Assembly: GCA_020747015.1 (NCBI GenBank)
Contig: JAGTJM010000046.1
Location: 124,001-188,000 of the forward strand
DNA: 64,000 bases
Direction: 5' to 3'
DNA from: Pyrenochaeta sp. MPI-SDFR-AT-0127
Taxonomy: Eukaryota; Ascomycota; Dothideomycetes; Pleosporales; Cucurbitariaceae
Shown here: positions 22,176-33,159 of the stretch, piece after piece
How the letters are laid out: every line of letters begins with the position of its first letter
Numbering within the stretch: position 1 is the first letter of the stretch
Made by a program: the position numbers and the translations under genes
Notes under the pieces: model-generated
Databases searched by the model: none
What the model saw: only the letters and a program-made list of their open reading frames with translations
Told to the model about the DNA's origin: nothing

Positions 22176-23112
22176 CAGTTTCGCCTCTCTCTATGGAATA
22201 CTAGAGAGATAACAACAGATCTATAGCCTAACTGTTAGACTGCGTGGTACTGTGATCTCTGGTCAGAACTGTGTTCATCATGAGCATACTAGGCGCTGCA
22301 GTGCCTGTAAGAACAGAAAGTAATGTGTGGCGAGAAATTTTCACCTGGTTAAAAACTTCTTCTGCTATAATATTGCCTATTTGCTTCAAAGGGACCAGGA
22401 AATGAGTATCAACTTTGCGGTGGTTACTCATGAATGCCAAAGTAAAATGGAGTGCGCGTTTCCACCTTTTTTTTTGGACTGCACCTCTGTGCTTTAACCC
22501 CAGCGGAGATCCGGAGCCTAAAATACAAAAGATTTTGAGGCTCAGTAGAGCAGGCTGACATCGCTCTGTTGTTGGGTGTTGATAGGCGCCACGCCTCCTC
22601 ACCGGATTTGTCCAGGGGTTTTAACTCGCATCCGGTGGCGGTTTCACGTGAGAGGCAGGGCAACAGAGCTCGTCTCGGGATAAAGAAATGACAACCACTT
22701 GTAATCAATCATTTCAATATTGGCAGCTGAACTATGGCTGAAGTCAACAGTTTGACAGCGGGCCTGCGGACTGTGGGTGGAAGAGCCAACAGAAATCTGT
22801 CCCTGTGGGCATTATCATTCAACAAGCGGTCGCACGATGTTAGATCCCAGAGCGAAAGTGACATGTCATGAGCTATATAAGGGCTATACTGAATTAATAT
22901 TTGTCTTGCCGCCTTTAGCATGGCCTTGTTGGCTGGACAGTCACCGATGTCGCGAGGCTGAATGATTGGAGAACAACGCTTAACCAATCAAGAATCTCAG
23001 CCTTGCGAGCCGTGAAGTTGTCAGCGACGTGTGAGCCTCATGACCAGCGATTGATTTAGTGGGGCCAGCCCCGCTGATAATCCAACTCATCTCCAAGGAT
23101 TGGCAGGCAGGA
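22176..23112. other. Divergent promoter interval
   Basis: About 940 bases between the membrane-protein gene (-) and the Trp/Tyr-rich gene (+). No supported coding region is visible. Confidence 0.45.
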
Positions 23113-23897
23113 ATGGAATATAGCGATAAAACAAGGCCATGGCAATGGGACGACCGGCGGGAGGACTGGTATTACTATAACGATACGACACTGCAATGGG
23201 TTTACAGCAACGGTCGGATTTATCCTGAGCCAGGGCAGGCTAGGTGAGTGCTCTACTAAGCGCATGACATAATACTTATTTGCAAGTAGGTTTTCCGCCC
23301 CAACGCCTCAGTCTAGCTACCATCAAGCACAACCATTGCCAGGGGCTGCGCCGAACTACGATATTTGTTACAGGCGTGACGTTCCATATCATCCTATCAG
23401 CCCGGTAGAGCACTTGAATGCACCTCAGTCGCAGGCCTTGTATGGCCCACAGAGCCCAAGCCATACTTACCCAATCCAGCAACAATCACCAAATGGTTTT
23501 TCAGTAGTGGAGCCACGTCCACAACAAGCTATCTACCAAAGCACAAGTCCTGCGACGTATGCCGCGCCTAGACTGTCACACCATGCTGCATAGTAAGCAT
23601 TATTCTATATGGTAAAGGCTGTACAGCGACTGAGGAAAGCGTAGTCATAGTACGGAAGAAAGTGACGATGATAGACAACGTGATGACCAGAATGACCGGA
23701 ACCGCCATGGTAGGAGCCATTGGCAGGACAACAACCCTCCGACTAACGGCGGCCATCCAACTGGCGGCGACCACAAGGACAATGAGGAAGAAACTCAAGG
23801 CGCACTGAGCTACGCAGACTCGCAATATCGATATGGGGTAATGCCGCACTTTCGTGCTCCCGTCTCCCACGCAAATCGAATGAACGTTTCACAATAA
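23113..23897 (+). CDS. Trp/Tyr-rich N-terminal domain protein, hypothetical
   Basis: Three-exon gene of unknown function, about 220 residues. It starts at the ATG at 23113 (MEYSDKTRPWQWDDRREDW) with YYYNDTTLQWVYSNGRIYPE, an aromatic-rich module found in uncharacterised fungal proteins. Its W/Y spacing recalls, but is not, a WW domain. A GTGAGT...GTAG intron ending near 23289 joins in phase to FSAPTPQSSYHQAQ. A GTAAGC donor at about 23594 and a TAG acceptor near 23645 add a last exon rich in Asp, Arg and Asn (TEESDDDRQRDDQNDRN), ending at a TAA at 23895-23897. The middle is Pro/Gln/Ser-rich and disordered. The TAA overlaps the ATG of a further open frame (TAATG). Confidence 0.6.
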
Positions 23898-24049
23898 TGG
23901 AGATTTCGAAGAAGTCAAAGAAAGTGCCCGTAGAGGTGTTAGCACTTCCAGCATTAAATGTTGCAGAGAAGCCTCTCCAATATGGTGATTCCTGGATAAC
24001 CTTTCCAGCCACTTTAGAGCGGTACGGCTGTTTCGAATCTGGAGAACCA
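23897..24049 (+). pseudogene. Short open frame, possible detached C-terminal exon
   Basis: A 50-residue frame beginning MEISKKSKKVPVEVLALP and ending LERYGCFESGEP. It overlaps the stop of the preceding gene as TAATG and reads like protein: a Lys-rich start, then a Pro/Val strand and QYGDSWITFPATLERYG. I suspect it was once the C-terminal part of the neighbouring gene, now separated by a stop and frame change, or an independent small gene. No domain is recognised. Confidence 0.3.
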
Positions 24050-25125
24050 TAGCGAGTTTGTCCTGGATTTGCAGGCAAGAAATACTGTACATAAGCATTC
24101 GCGATATTACGCGAGTGAATCAGTGTGTCATACTTTTGAGAAGAAGCTACGATTTAATAGTTCCAGTGGTGGAAAGACTACTGAAAGATTCGTGAATATT
24201 ACAGCTTGGTTAGTGAGTTATGCTGACACAACCAATACTGCGTTGATAGTTGGTTGTGTGTCGATTACAACAATTATCGTGTGATGAAAGATGGGCTCCA
24301 TACTTGAATCTCCTTACACAACATAGCATCGAATTGTCATTGTGAATTTGTGTTTTGTGTGGCGACCTTGATGTTTGCTCAATATTAGCATAAAAATATC
24401 CTTTTTAATTGACCCTCTAGCCTTTAATACGGCGATTGGAATATGAGCTCAATACATGCTACTCATTGCCTCACACTTGCTTGCAGTCAGTCAAAGCCTA
24501 CGCTGTCACTATCCTTGAACAGTGGCATTGTTTCAAGTCGACTGAAGGTTTTCTGTTCTTTAGTCCATGAGGTGTCGTTGACGGTGAGTGAAGAGTGCCA
24601 TGATTTGCCGCCTCATTACAGGTATCAAAAATAGACTCCTAGAATAGATTAGCCTTAAGAGAATGGTAGTTTGTGGCCACTGCGATATACTTAATCATAT
24701 ATAGTCAATCCTGCTACCATTAGTGATCTTTGTGCTCGTCGCTCCGCTCGACTCTCAGCTCTCAAGCGACAGTAATTACGTAGCCCAGCGGCACATCCTA
24801 CGCGACCCGGCAGGCTTTGCGAATCCCTCAAGAATGCTGAATCAATATAAACATGAAACCCTACTAGGTCAGCCGCGTGGTCACATACTCCGTTCAAAGC
24901 GCTAGGCGAGATTGGGCTAATGATGACTGGCGTTCTGCTGCGCCCTCTCAAGGTCTACCATATTAGGTCTAGCGCCAACTTACACCAAAAGAAGACGCGT
25001 AAATGCAGGATATGACCGCCAAAAGATGCAATAGCCTAAACGTTTCGAGACGATAAAACCTCTCCAGTTGCCTCGCATTAAACACCTCTGACCTCAGGTT
25101 GACTATTTTTCTTCGCCTTCTTGCT
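24050..25125. other. Gene-free interval
   Basis: About 1.1 kb, AT-leaning, between two plus-strand genes. No exon, repeat or RNA gene is seen; the promoter of the 25126 gene is expected at its right end. Confidence 0.45.
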
Positions 25126-26643
25126 ATGATGACGGCTACGAATACATTGGTCGGAACAGTCAATGAAGATGACCACAGCATCACAGGTAAGGGAAGGCCA
25201 CGCCGAATTGTTGAGGTCACTAAACATTGCGTGAAGATAATGATGCTGCATCGCTGCTACATGTTGAGCCCGCTATTAGCAATGCCGACTTGTATGCCTT
25301 GACACCACCGGCGTACACTCAATCGATCGCTGAAGGCGAAATTTCAGTGGATGCAGAGGCGACTCGAGACGGAAAGACTGAAGCAAATGAGCGGTCCTTA
25401 GAGCAAAACGCGCCCTCGCACTACCCGCTACAACGAGATATATCGAATGCTTCGAGCAGCCGAGAAGTAGCTCAACCAGCAGATCCTAGAGTGAAAGTCG
25501 AAGAACAGGTGATTCCGCCTTTGATCCCATCGACGCCATCAATAACAGCACCAATTCTCGGACACTTCTTGACCGAGCCAGTCACTGTGGCCAACTTAGT
25601 CGGTGTAAGGGCGTGCAGTGTTCTCCCTGATCGTCCGGCCATTTGGTTAGTCAAACGAAAAAAGTCTGCGCTCTCGCCTTTTGCAGCTGCTGTACTCATA
25701 AAGGAAGGCCTACTTAGGACGAAAGATCTCGAATTGTCTGCATCACTCGTTCCAATATAGTTTGACTGATCTAATTGGCGTTACAGGATTTCTCAGTACT
25801 CAGGCACTCGTCGTGACCCAACGGATCCTGTTTCTGGTATACTATTTGGAGTGTACGATACAGTCGAAGAAATGATGCTAGGTCTTGTCGCAGGCCCAGT
25901 CGAGCTCGGAAAACAAGCAAATCCCATGCTGGTGCGATACAAATCGAGTCAAACGGCAAACGGAACCGCTAGCACTGAGTCAACGGCTGTCGTGAACGTA
26001 AAAAATGTACCTCAAGTAGCAGCGCAAGTTGCAATCGGCACTGGGAAGGGCTTAGGGCGTATTGTTACTGCTAGCCTAAAAAGCCCAATGCTCATCATGA
26101 ATGGAGTTACAAGAGGCTTCCATAACTTGCCAAAGACCTACGGCGAAGAAGTGAGAGAGTACAAGAATGTCACAGGATTCAGGAGCGGGTTGTGTGTTGG
26201 AGCTCAGGTAGGTTATGGTTGACAGTTACCATCTTTTAGTCACTGATGCGGTGTAGAGTTTTGGATATGGCCTTGCAGATGGTCTGAAAGACCTGGTAGC
26301 AAAACCGCTTGATGGGGCTGCGCAAAGCGGCTGCATCGGCTTCGGAGATGGGCTCGCGAAAGGCATTGGGAATGCTTTGTTTAAACCTGCTGCAGGTTAG
26401 ACACTTCCCAGCAAAGGTTCTCGTAACATTACTAAATGTGTAACAGGTGCATGTGGGTTATTGGGTTATCCGTCTGTTGGAATCTACAAGAGCATTCGCA
26501 ATATGAACCAGCCACAGAGAGAAGATCCAGCGGATTTAGTACGCAAGCTGGGAGATGTTGAATATCAGTATGCCAACGATGCAGACAAGTTGTATGTGGT
26601 TCGCGTTTGGTGTCAGACGCAGATGCGCGTTCAATTGACCTAG
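25126..26643 (+). CDS. Sterol-glucosyltransferase C-terminal-region protein lacking the transferase domain
   Basis: Five-exon gene. Exon 1 (25126-25186, MMTATNTLVGTVNEDDHSIT) joins in phase 1 across a 50-nt GTAAGG...GTGAAG intron to DNDAASLLHVEP. The next exon is acidic and disordered, then reads CSVLPDRPAIWLVKRKKSALSPFAAAVL, which resembles the segment just after the transferase domain in fungal UDP-glucose:sterol glucosyltransferases. After an intron comes YSGTRRDPTDPVSGILFGVYD and the conserved tail: GTGKGLGRIVTASLKSP, MNGVTRGFHNLPKTYGEEVR, FGYGLADGLKDLVAKP, GLAKGIGNALFKPAAG. That tail has a repeating Gly/amphipathic pattern recalling VPS13/ATG2-type lipid-binding ends. The GT28/GT1 domains and UDP-sugar motif are absent, so it should not transfer glucose. 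All frames are open, so it is probably expressed rather than dead. Confidence 0.75.
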
Positions 26644-26695
26644 GGCTCGACAGTCGGACTCGTCCCAGTGGTATCATAAATTCTAAGGAACAACA

Positions 26696-26740
26696 TCCTC
26701 CTCCTCCTCCTCCTCCTCCTCCTCCTCCTCCTCCTCCTCC
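26696..26740. repeat. (TCC)15 microsatellite
   Basis: Fifteen uninterrupted TCC units, about 50 bases after the stop codon at 26643. It is purine-rich on the minus strand, so a triplex-prone tract; probably in the 3' UTR or terminator region. Confidence 0.95.
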
Positions 26741-26916
26741 CACGAGGAGAAAAGGAGATAACATGCCGATACAGGTGCGTTAAACATTTATCAGATTTTA
26801 CGTTGAAATGAGAATATCACACCACATTGGTTTCAATATTGGTCTCCTGAGCATCTACACCGACTGGATATGTATTCTTGACCAGATAATGACTAAATTG
26901 CCATTTCTATGTCACG

Positions 26917-27663
26917 TTAGCTGTGCTCGAGTTCACACATATTGAAACATACCACAATAGTTTGTGCCTCGAAGAATAACTTCCATTCCTTATTCTCGGC
27001 AAGCTCAACAACCACATCCCAAGGCCAATGCTCCGACTCAAGCTCTACCAGCGTAAAGTACGTAGGTAGGGCTTCCTTGTCTTTGGTGACACATGAGCCG
27101 CCTTCTGAGACTATGGCATTGTCGATCTCAAAAAACCGAAACCGGAGAACATCGGGTGAACTGGAGATTTTGGGGCCGACTGTGGATACGTAGAAGTCCA
27201 GAACTTCACTGACCATGTCGCTGGAGATACGCCATTCCATGACTGCTATGCTCACTACACTTGCGACATCTGAGAACAGGGTTTAGCCTAACGCACCGTG
27301 CACGTAGATACACAACTTACCGCCTTTCCAATCCTCCGCTTGCCATCTCTTGACCTCTCGATACGATCTTGTATCAAAACGCGAACCTTTCAGTTTTCCA
27401 GCTAGCGGATGATCGCTTGAGCGGGTTCTCGTGTCGTACCACTCCTCCGTGGCATTCTCTATTTCTGCGATCTCGTACACGGTGAATAGGTCCCACGGAG
27501 AATCCAGCTTCCCTACAGGCTCGTCCTCCATGCCATTTGATGTTTGTTCGCAATGTATGGCGTGAATGGCGTTCTTTGAGCACGTGATTGGCACATATTC
27601 TTTCTCGTACCATGATGTAGTAGCGTCTGGCAAGTTTGCCCAGACACAGAGTATGCCAGACAT
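26917..27663 (-). CDS. EthD-like dimeric alpha/beta-barrel protein
   Basis: Predicted cytosolic protein of 231 residues resembling fungal EthD-type/dimeric alpha-beta barrel proteins. The start is the ATG at 27663 (MSGILCVWANLP), followed by TTSWYEKEYVPITC, the first strand-helix with the WYE..H/YVP pattern. Exon 1 (27663-27321) joins in phase 1 to exon 2 (27269-26917) through a GTAAGT...CTCAG intron, creating GDVASVVSIAVMEW. The second half repeats the fold with LDFYVSTVGPKISSSPDVLRFRFFE and ends with YFTLVELES and a short tail. Many relatives sit in secondary-metabolism or aromatic-degradation loci, but here there is no such neighbour, so the substrate is unknown. Assignment rests on fold-like spacing, not on catalytic residues. 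Confidence 0.5.
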
Positions 27664-27751
27664 ACTGGAACGTATTCCGCGACGATACTGCTTGATTACT
27701 GCGGAACCCACAACGTGAACCGACAAGTCCCTGGTTGTCGGATAGCGCCAG

Positions 27752-28039
27752 TTAGACGAGGTACACTCCACTTATTGAACAAGCCGTAGAAGAAACGATG
27801 GTTAGGCAACAAACTTTCGTTGTTTCCCACGAGTGGAACAGGTCACAAGATTGACACAAACTCGTAAATTTCCCTTCGAAGATTAAACGGCCCTTATCAT
27901 ACACAGATTTCATTGGCTGGGTTGCTCGAAGCAGCAAGACTGGACACGGTCTAACCGTGCATGGCTGCTGAAGATCGACATCTCCACAACTTGGCAGGTC
28001 ATGACTCGGTTTGGCGCGAACAGCGGGAAGAGAAGCCAT
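27752..28039 (-). CDS. Possible small Cys-rich protein or 5' exon
   Basis: Open frame from an ATG at 28039 (MASLPAVRAKPSHDLPS) with CxxC-like spacings: SCGD, QPCTVRPCPV and LCQSCDLF. It reads protein-like up to about residue 80, and a GTTTGT could be a splice donor there. It lies just upstream of the EthD-like gene on the same strand and could be a separate small gene with a zinc-binding look or an upstream exon. I recognise no family. Confidence 0.25.
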   Translation of the reverse strand: MASLPAVRAKPSHDLPSCGDVDLQQPCTVRPCPVLLLRATQPMKSVYDKGRLIFEGKFTSLCQSCDLFHSWETTKVCCLTIVSSTACSISGVYLV

Positions 28040-30002
28040 TCGCTGTCACCTTAGAGTCGATATACCAAGGCCATGCTTCCTCCGACTTTGAAAAACTAGA
28101 TACGGTTGTTTGCAAAATCTAAGATATAAGCATACATTTTCTTGGAGATAAAAAAAACTTGAGGACTGTTAGATATCGCACTATCACGGCATATTCCGGA
28201 TCCTTTCAAGGAAGATCTAGCGCCATTGATTTAGTGGTGCCCTGCGATTGGAGGCTATTTGCCAGTTCCACTCCCAACATCGCTAATTCGCAAAATGCAC
28301 GTGGCACTCAGCTTAGCTTGCACTCACCTCTTGTGGAAGCACAAACGCCAGTTCATGCTGGCGCTGTCTTGACGGGTCCGAACTATGATGTCCAAGTACT
28401 CAGTGCCTTTCAGTGATCTTTGACCACAGTGCATACAATTGGTGGTTATGCTGGTACGCTTATGGCCATTATTCAAGTGACAAGGGACATAAGAGTTGGT
28501 CAAAGAGAAGAATTTAAAAAAAAGGACCACATCAGATTGGCATGGAAATATCGGACTGCTTTCTGGTTAATCACTGCAGATATCATGCCCGACAACCATA
28601 CCAAGGAAAGACCTATTCCAGCCTTGCAAAATTTAAACTCGCTACGGATCTCGACTGAATTGAGTACGGGCAATGCTTATTTGTGAATTCAAATTTGTAC
28701 ACAAAGCCTAAATATGTAAAACCAACGTCCGAGGCTTGTTTTTCGTGTTGATCCATCCATTTTTGGAGACCATCCAGTTGTTTGAACGGTAAGAATGAAG
28801 GTTTAGACAACTATAGTGACAACTCTGCTGGTGCATTCCTGAGGCGCTTGAAGTGTCATGTGGCTTTGATTTGAGCTACATGTTCTGGCTTGCAAGGTTT
28901 TCTTCTGCTTCAAAGGTTAGCAAAATCGTAGATGTATGTTAAGGAATGCATTATTTAGGAGATAGCTTTAGCCTAGTCATTCGAAAAGGCCATGAATGCG
29001 CATGATAACCTCTCATGTGTTGAATAGACGAGGCCGCGCCATAAAAAACATGTCAGAAGAGCTATAGTTTCGGAAGTCTCGGAATGTGATTTCGTTGACA
29101 GCCGCCTATGGCATTTGAGGATAGCGGTGTATTCGTCTAGCGTCTCAGGTTCTAGAAGTCTGCAGGGCAATGTTACAAGGACGTAAAGACTTGAGATCTA
29201 AGGAAGTATATAGAGAAGGTCTAGTGCCTAGTAGGATCTGTGACCTAAGTGATTAGGTATACATTCTTAGAAGGTCGTATTGCTTTGCTACCATTGCCTC
29301 CAAAATTCAACCGCATCTCAATTACAACAGAACTTAGAATATGGAGTTTGTGTTGTTTTCAGTCGAACTAGTAGACTTTTTGTAAGCCTTGAGTGCATAA
29401 AAGTTATTATAGGGCGTCAATCATGGGTATAGCAAAGTAGATAAGCGTTTGTGTCTCCGTTAGTGTCAGCATGATTACCTGGCAACTTAGCCTTGCTCAC
29501 TTGAACTCCTCGGCCAATTTGGAGTGTGCTCCGCTATGCAAAACCAAACCGACGATTTACGAATTTGAGTGGCGACTGAATAGCACTGTCAAAGTTCCGA
29601 AAAGTCTATGGTAACCTCACTGGAAGATTTGACGAAAATGCGTGTCTCGGTCGTCATATAATTGCAATCAAGGAGAAACTTTAGAGCAGCCAAAATTATT
29701 CTCAGCAGTTGCTGCTTAATTCAGGGAGCCGAAAATTGTGCTAGTGTACTGAATGTGTAATCAATAACATTACTGAAATCTGGTTGGTGTGTGGTTGGCA
29801 AAGACCTTGTCAGCCTTACCCGCTATTCGGGAAATATATTAAGTTGCATGCAGGTCTATACCGATCAGTTGCTGCGCAGTACGCACTTTGGCAAGATGCT
29901 TGATTGAAAGTAAGCATTCCCCTCACCGGGCGTATGTGTACGTGTGCCAATTGTTGCCCGGTCCCTCAGTACAGTCTCAGTATGCGTGCTTGACATACTA
30001 TG
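28040..30002. other. Long gene-free interval
   Basis: Nearly 2 kb, AT-leaning, without an exon I can support on either strand. I see no terminal repeats or transposase-like fragments. A degraded element is possible but not demonstrable by eye. Confidence 0.4.
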
Positions 30003-30008
30003 TATAAA
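30003..30008 (+). promoter_or_regulatory. TATA box of the MFS transporter gene
   Basis: TATAAA, 81 bases upstream of the ATG at 30089, the expected core-promoter distance. Confidence 0.5.
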
Positions 30009-30088
30009 GTTTCCGTGACAATCCCATACCCCGACAGAAACCAAGTTTCATACATCCATCTTAACTGTAGCAGCCTCTAGCTCTAGAA

Positions 30089-31600
30089 ATGGCTGACCTA
30101 GACAAGCCAACAATAAAAACTCGCGAGACCCCAAGTGCTGTATCCTCATCACTATCCGAACCAACCTTTGACAATGCAGCCGAACGCAGGATCCTTCGCC
30201 GGCTCGACTTCAAAATCCTACCTATCCTCTGGCTACTGTATTTGATATGCTTCGTGGACCGAAGCAATATTGGCAACGCCAAAATCCAAGGCATGGATAC
30301 AGAACTCAACCTAAAAGGCCAAAGATACAACATTGCAGTTTTCGTCTTCAATATCGGGTACCTAGTAGCGGGAATACCGCTCAGTCTTGTGTTCAAGAAA
30401 ACAGGACCAAAGAGTTTGTGTGTCATGATGCTGTGCTGGGGTGTGACTGTGATCGGATGTGGATTAACAAGGAGCTGGGAGGGTTTGGTAATATGCCGCT
30501 TATTAGAGGGCATGGCAGAGAGTGCATATGTGCCGGGTGCTGCATACCTCATCGGATCCTACTACAAGCGAAATGAATTTCTCCGGCGGTACGTCATCTT
30601 TTTCAGTGCCGGTATCTGTGCGGGAGCGTTCAATGGCTTCTTGTCGAGTTTGATTGCAAAGATGGATGGCACAGCTGGGTATCAGGCATGGAGATGGTGA
30701 GTCCGGTCTGCAGTGTTTTATTCGTAATAAAACTGATTTAATCCCAGGATCTTCATTATCGAAGGCTGTATAACGATCGCCGTCAGTTTCGTGTCATACT
30801 TTTTTATCGTGCCTTTCCCAGAGGACTGCACATTCTTCTCTGCAGAAGACAAGGCGCTTCTGTTGGCAAGGCTGAAGGCCGACGGAGGGGCAGTGGGCCG
30901 CGACAAGCTGCCACCAAGGCGCATCATTGAATTTTTCCGAGATTGGAAGATATGGGTCGCGGTCCTCATCTATCTTGGAGCAGCAGAAAATGCAAACTCC
31001 ATTGTTGGCTTCCAACCCACGATCTTGAAGGGCATCGGGTACACTGCGACTGGGGCGCAAATACGCACTATCCCCGTCTACCTGACTGCAGCTGTGTACT
31101 CCATCTCGCTTGCGTATACTGCCGAATATATGCGCAAACGCTATCTCTTCTGTGTATTTGGCTTTGTTACTATCGCTGTCGGTCTCATCATCGAAATCGC
31201 TCAACCGCATGCGCCAGGCGTTCGCTACATGGGCTTGTTCTTCATGACTTCTGGGGCATATCTTGTCATGCCACTCGCTGTGGTTTGGATTGCCATCAAC
31301 GTTGGAAAAGGGTACAAGCGTTCTATTGCACTTGGCGCCATTGTCTGCTTTGGCAACGCTGGGGCATTTGTTGGCACGAACGTCTTCCTAAAGCGCGAGG
31401 AGCCAAAGTTCCGTACTGGGTTCAGTACTGGACTAGGCTTGTGCTGTATGGGAATGGCGGCTGCTACGGTGATGTTTGTCGGTCTTTGGCGTGAGAACAA
31501 ACAGCGCGACGCAAGACGGAAAGAGTTGCCGCTATTTTTGGATGAAGGTAGCACTGAAGATCTGGGCGAGAAGCATCCAGACTTCAGGTACTGTCTTTAG
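30089..31600 (+). CDS. MFS transporter, anion:cation symporter (DAL5-type) family
   Basis: Plasma-membrane permease with 12 predicted helices, close to the fungal allantoate/nicotinate/pantothenate-type transporters. Exon 1 (30089-30696) has a hydrophilic N-terminus, the RRLDFKILPILWLLYLICF TM1 block, VDRSNIGNAKIQGM and the G-rich GLVICRLLEGMAESAYVPGA helix. An intron (GTGAGT...CCCAG) joins in phase within the W of AWRW|IFIIEG, a boundary position shared by many family members. Exon 2 (from 30748) carries the second six helices and ends HPDFRYCL, close to the DFRYxL end common in the family. The length of about 485 residues is normal. The substrate could be allantoate, nicotinate, another vitamin or a carboxylate; sequence alone does not decide. 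Confidence 0.88.
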
Positions 31601-31906
31601 ACTTATGTCAAGAGAGACGCCAACGCACACCAACTACGAACCAACGACATTCTTTTTTTCTCCAGCTACACGATCTATGAACGGAGAGCTCTTTGAAATG
31701 GTTTCTTTTGTTCCGCCACGTCGACGAGCCCACTCTGCATGTCTTGCACATACAAAGCTTGGCTAGAAATGTAACTGATGCTGGTCAAATGTGAGCATTA
31801 TAATATTAGGATAATAACCACGGATTATGTACAGTTCCAGCTTGTTGATACTTCAACTCATCCTGTGTTTCTTTCGCTCAGGCGTGGTATTTGTCACCTC
31901 TGCTTC
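31601..31906. other. Convergent 3' interval
   Basis: Three hundred bases between two converging genes, presumably holding both 3' ends. Nothing else is seen. Confidence 0.5.
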
Positions 31907-32716
31907 TTACAGCAAGCCAAAGAAGATAGCTGCCAAGCCAAACACGCCCGTGAGCGGCTTGACAGCATCGACTGGAGCCGCACCAGTAGACTGTGCTGCT
32001 CCTGGAGAAGACTGAGTCGCACTTCCAGAGCCTCCGGACCCTCCCGCGGAAGACCTGGCAGAGGTTGCCCTGCTGCTTGCGCCATTGCCATTTGCGCTCG
32101 AGCGCGCAGAGCCGCTTGAGGGGGCAGCCGTTGGTTGAGCTTATACATTGTTAGCACTCAGTCTTGTTATCCCTCTGTATTCATGCTTAAACACGTACCT
32201 GACCCAATATCCTTGATCACAGTGAACGCGCTCTCGCCCAAACTGGTTGCCCAGCAGCCCAAGTAGCTCTGGCCGCTGGTTGCTCCCACTGTTGGCACAA
32301 TGACAGCCGTGTTGCAGAATCCCTGGTCGCATCGCAAAGAGGTAGATTGCGCGAACAGGGTACCCGCACTACAGGACTGCCAGAAAGTGCAGGAGCTACC
32401 AGAGCAGCATTGCGCAAGGGCCCCTGAGGTGGAGAGGGTTGCGGGGAAGTCGCAGGAGCGGAGGTCAGAGACTACATGAAGAGACAATTAGTCAGTGAAT
32501 GAAATCAAAATGGCGATTGTGAGCCTCAAAAGCTGTTTGATGATGAGAAGGTGAAGATGCGGAGAACTAACATTGCCCATTAGTCGCGTCAACCCACCCC
32601 AGCACGGCAGGGTCGCTGTTCTGCCGAGGCGACAGCTCTGCCCGTGGGGTAATAAGTGGATCTGGTGCGGCAGCAACCGCTGCGATAAGGCTGACGAAAG
32701 TCAAAGTGGGCTTCAT
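31907..32716 (-). CDS. Small secreted Cys-rich protein with GPI-anchor-like C-terminus
   Basis: Predicted cell-surface protein of about 215 residues in three exons. The start is the ATG at 32716, with a signal peptide MKPTLTFVSLIAAVAAAP. Exon 1 ends before a GTTAGT donor; the intron (branch CTGACTAAT, acceptor ATGTAG) joins in phase to FSDLRSCDFPATL. The second exon is Cys-rich: ALAQCCSGSSC, WQSCSAG, LRCDQGFCNTAV, LGCWATSL. A GTACGT...ATAAG intron joins to a Ser/Ala/Gly-rich linker, then the hydrophobic tail GVFGLAAIFFGLL ending at the stop, the layout of a GPI-attachment signal. Nine cysteines suggest disulphides. Unnamed families with this pattern are common in ascomycetes; a wall-associated or host-facing role is possible but unproven. 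The exact anchor site was not determined. Confidence 0.72.
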
Positions 32717-33159
32717 GTCGAATACTGGATATGGCGATGATGCGACAAACTCGACGAGTGTGGGGATTGGAGGACGACGGATGGGACGGGTGGGCAAAGA
32801 GCGCGCAATGGATTTATCGGGTACCTGCGTCCGCGATGGTTCTGATGGAAGCCAACGAAGTCATTAGCCAAATAAAGTTTAGCCACCAACGCGCATCGAA
32901 ATGAGCTCTGACCGATTGTCAACTCGGGGTTCGCTGACGGCTATCACGACAGTATATAAGGAGTAGGTTAATAATTACACACACAACTTTCCTCGTCCAA
33001 GCCTCCTAAAGCAAACAAGACTGTTTACTAGGTAATTCGACTCCAAATAGTATACATTCGAACAGAAACGAAACAAGATCACTGCATATATGACTTGTGC
33101 GTGCGACAAATAGTTTGGTCAAGCAAGGGCAAAATGTGTGCTTTGACATCACAGATCCT
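32717..33159. other. Interval between secreted-protein gene and ammonium transporter
   Basis: About 440 bases upstream of the secreted-protein gene. A TATATAAG string at about 32953 is 235 bases from its start and could be a promoter element on either strand. No exon is seen. Confidence 0.4.

Noticed and set aside
28040..30000. Transposon remnant in the long gene-free interval
   Set aside because: I looked for terminal inverted or direct repeats and for transposase or reverse-transcriptase fragments and saw none.
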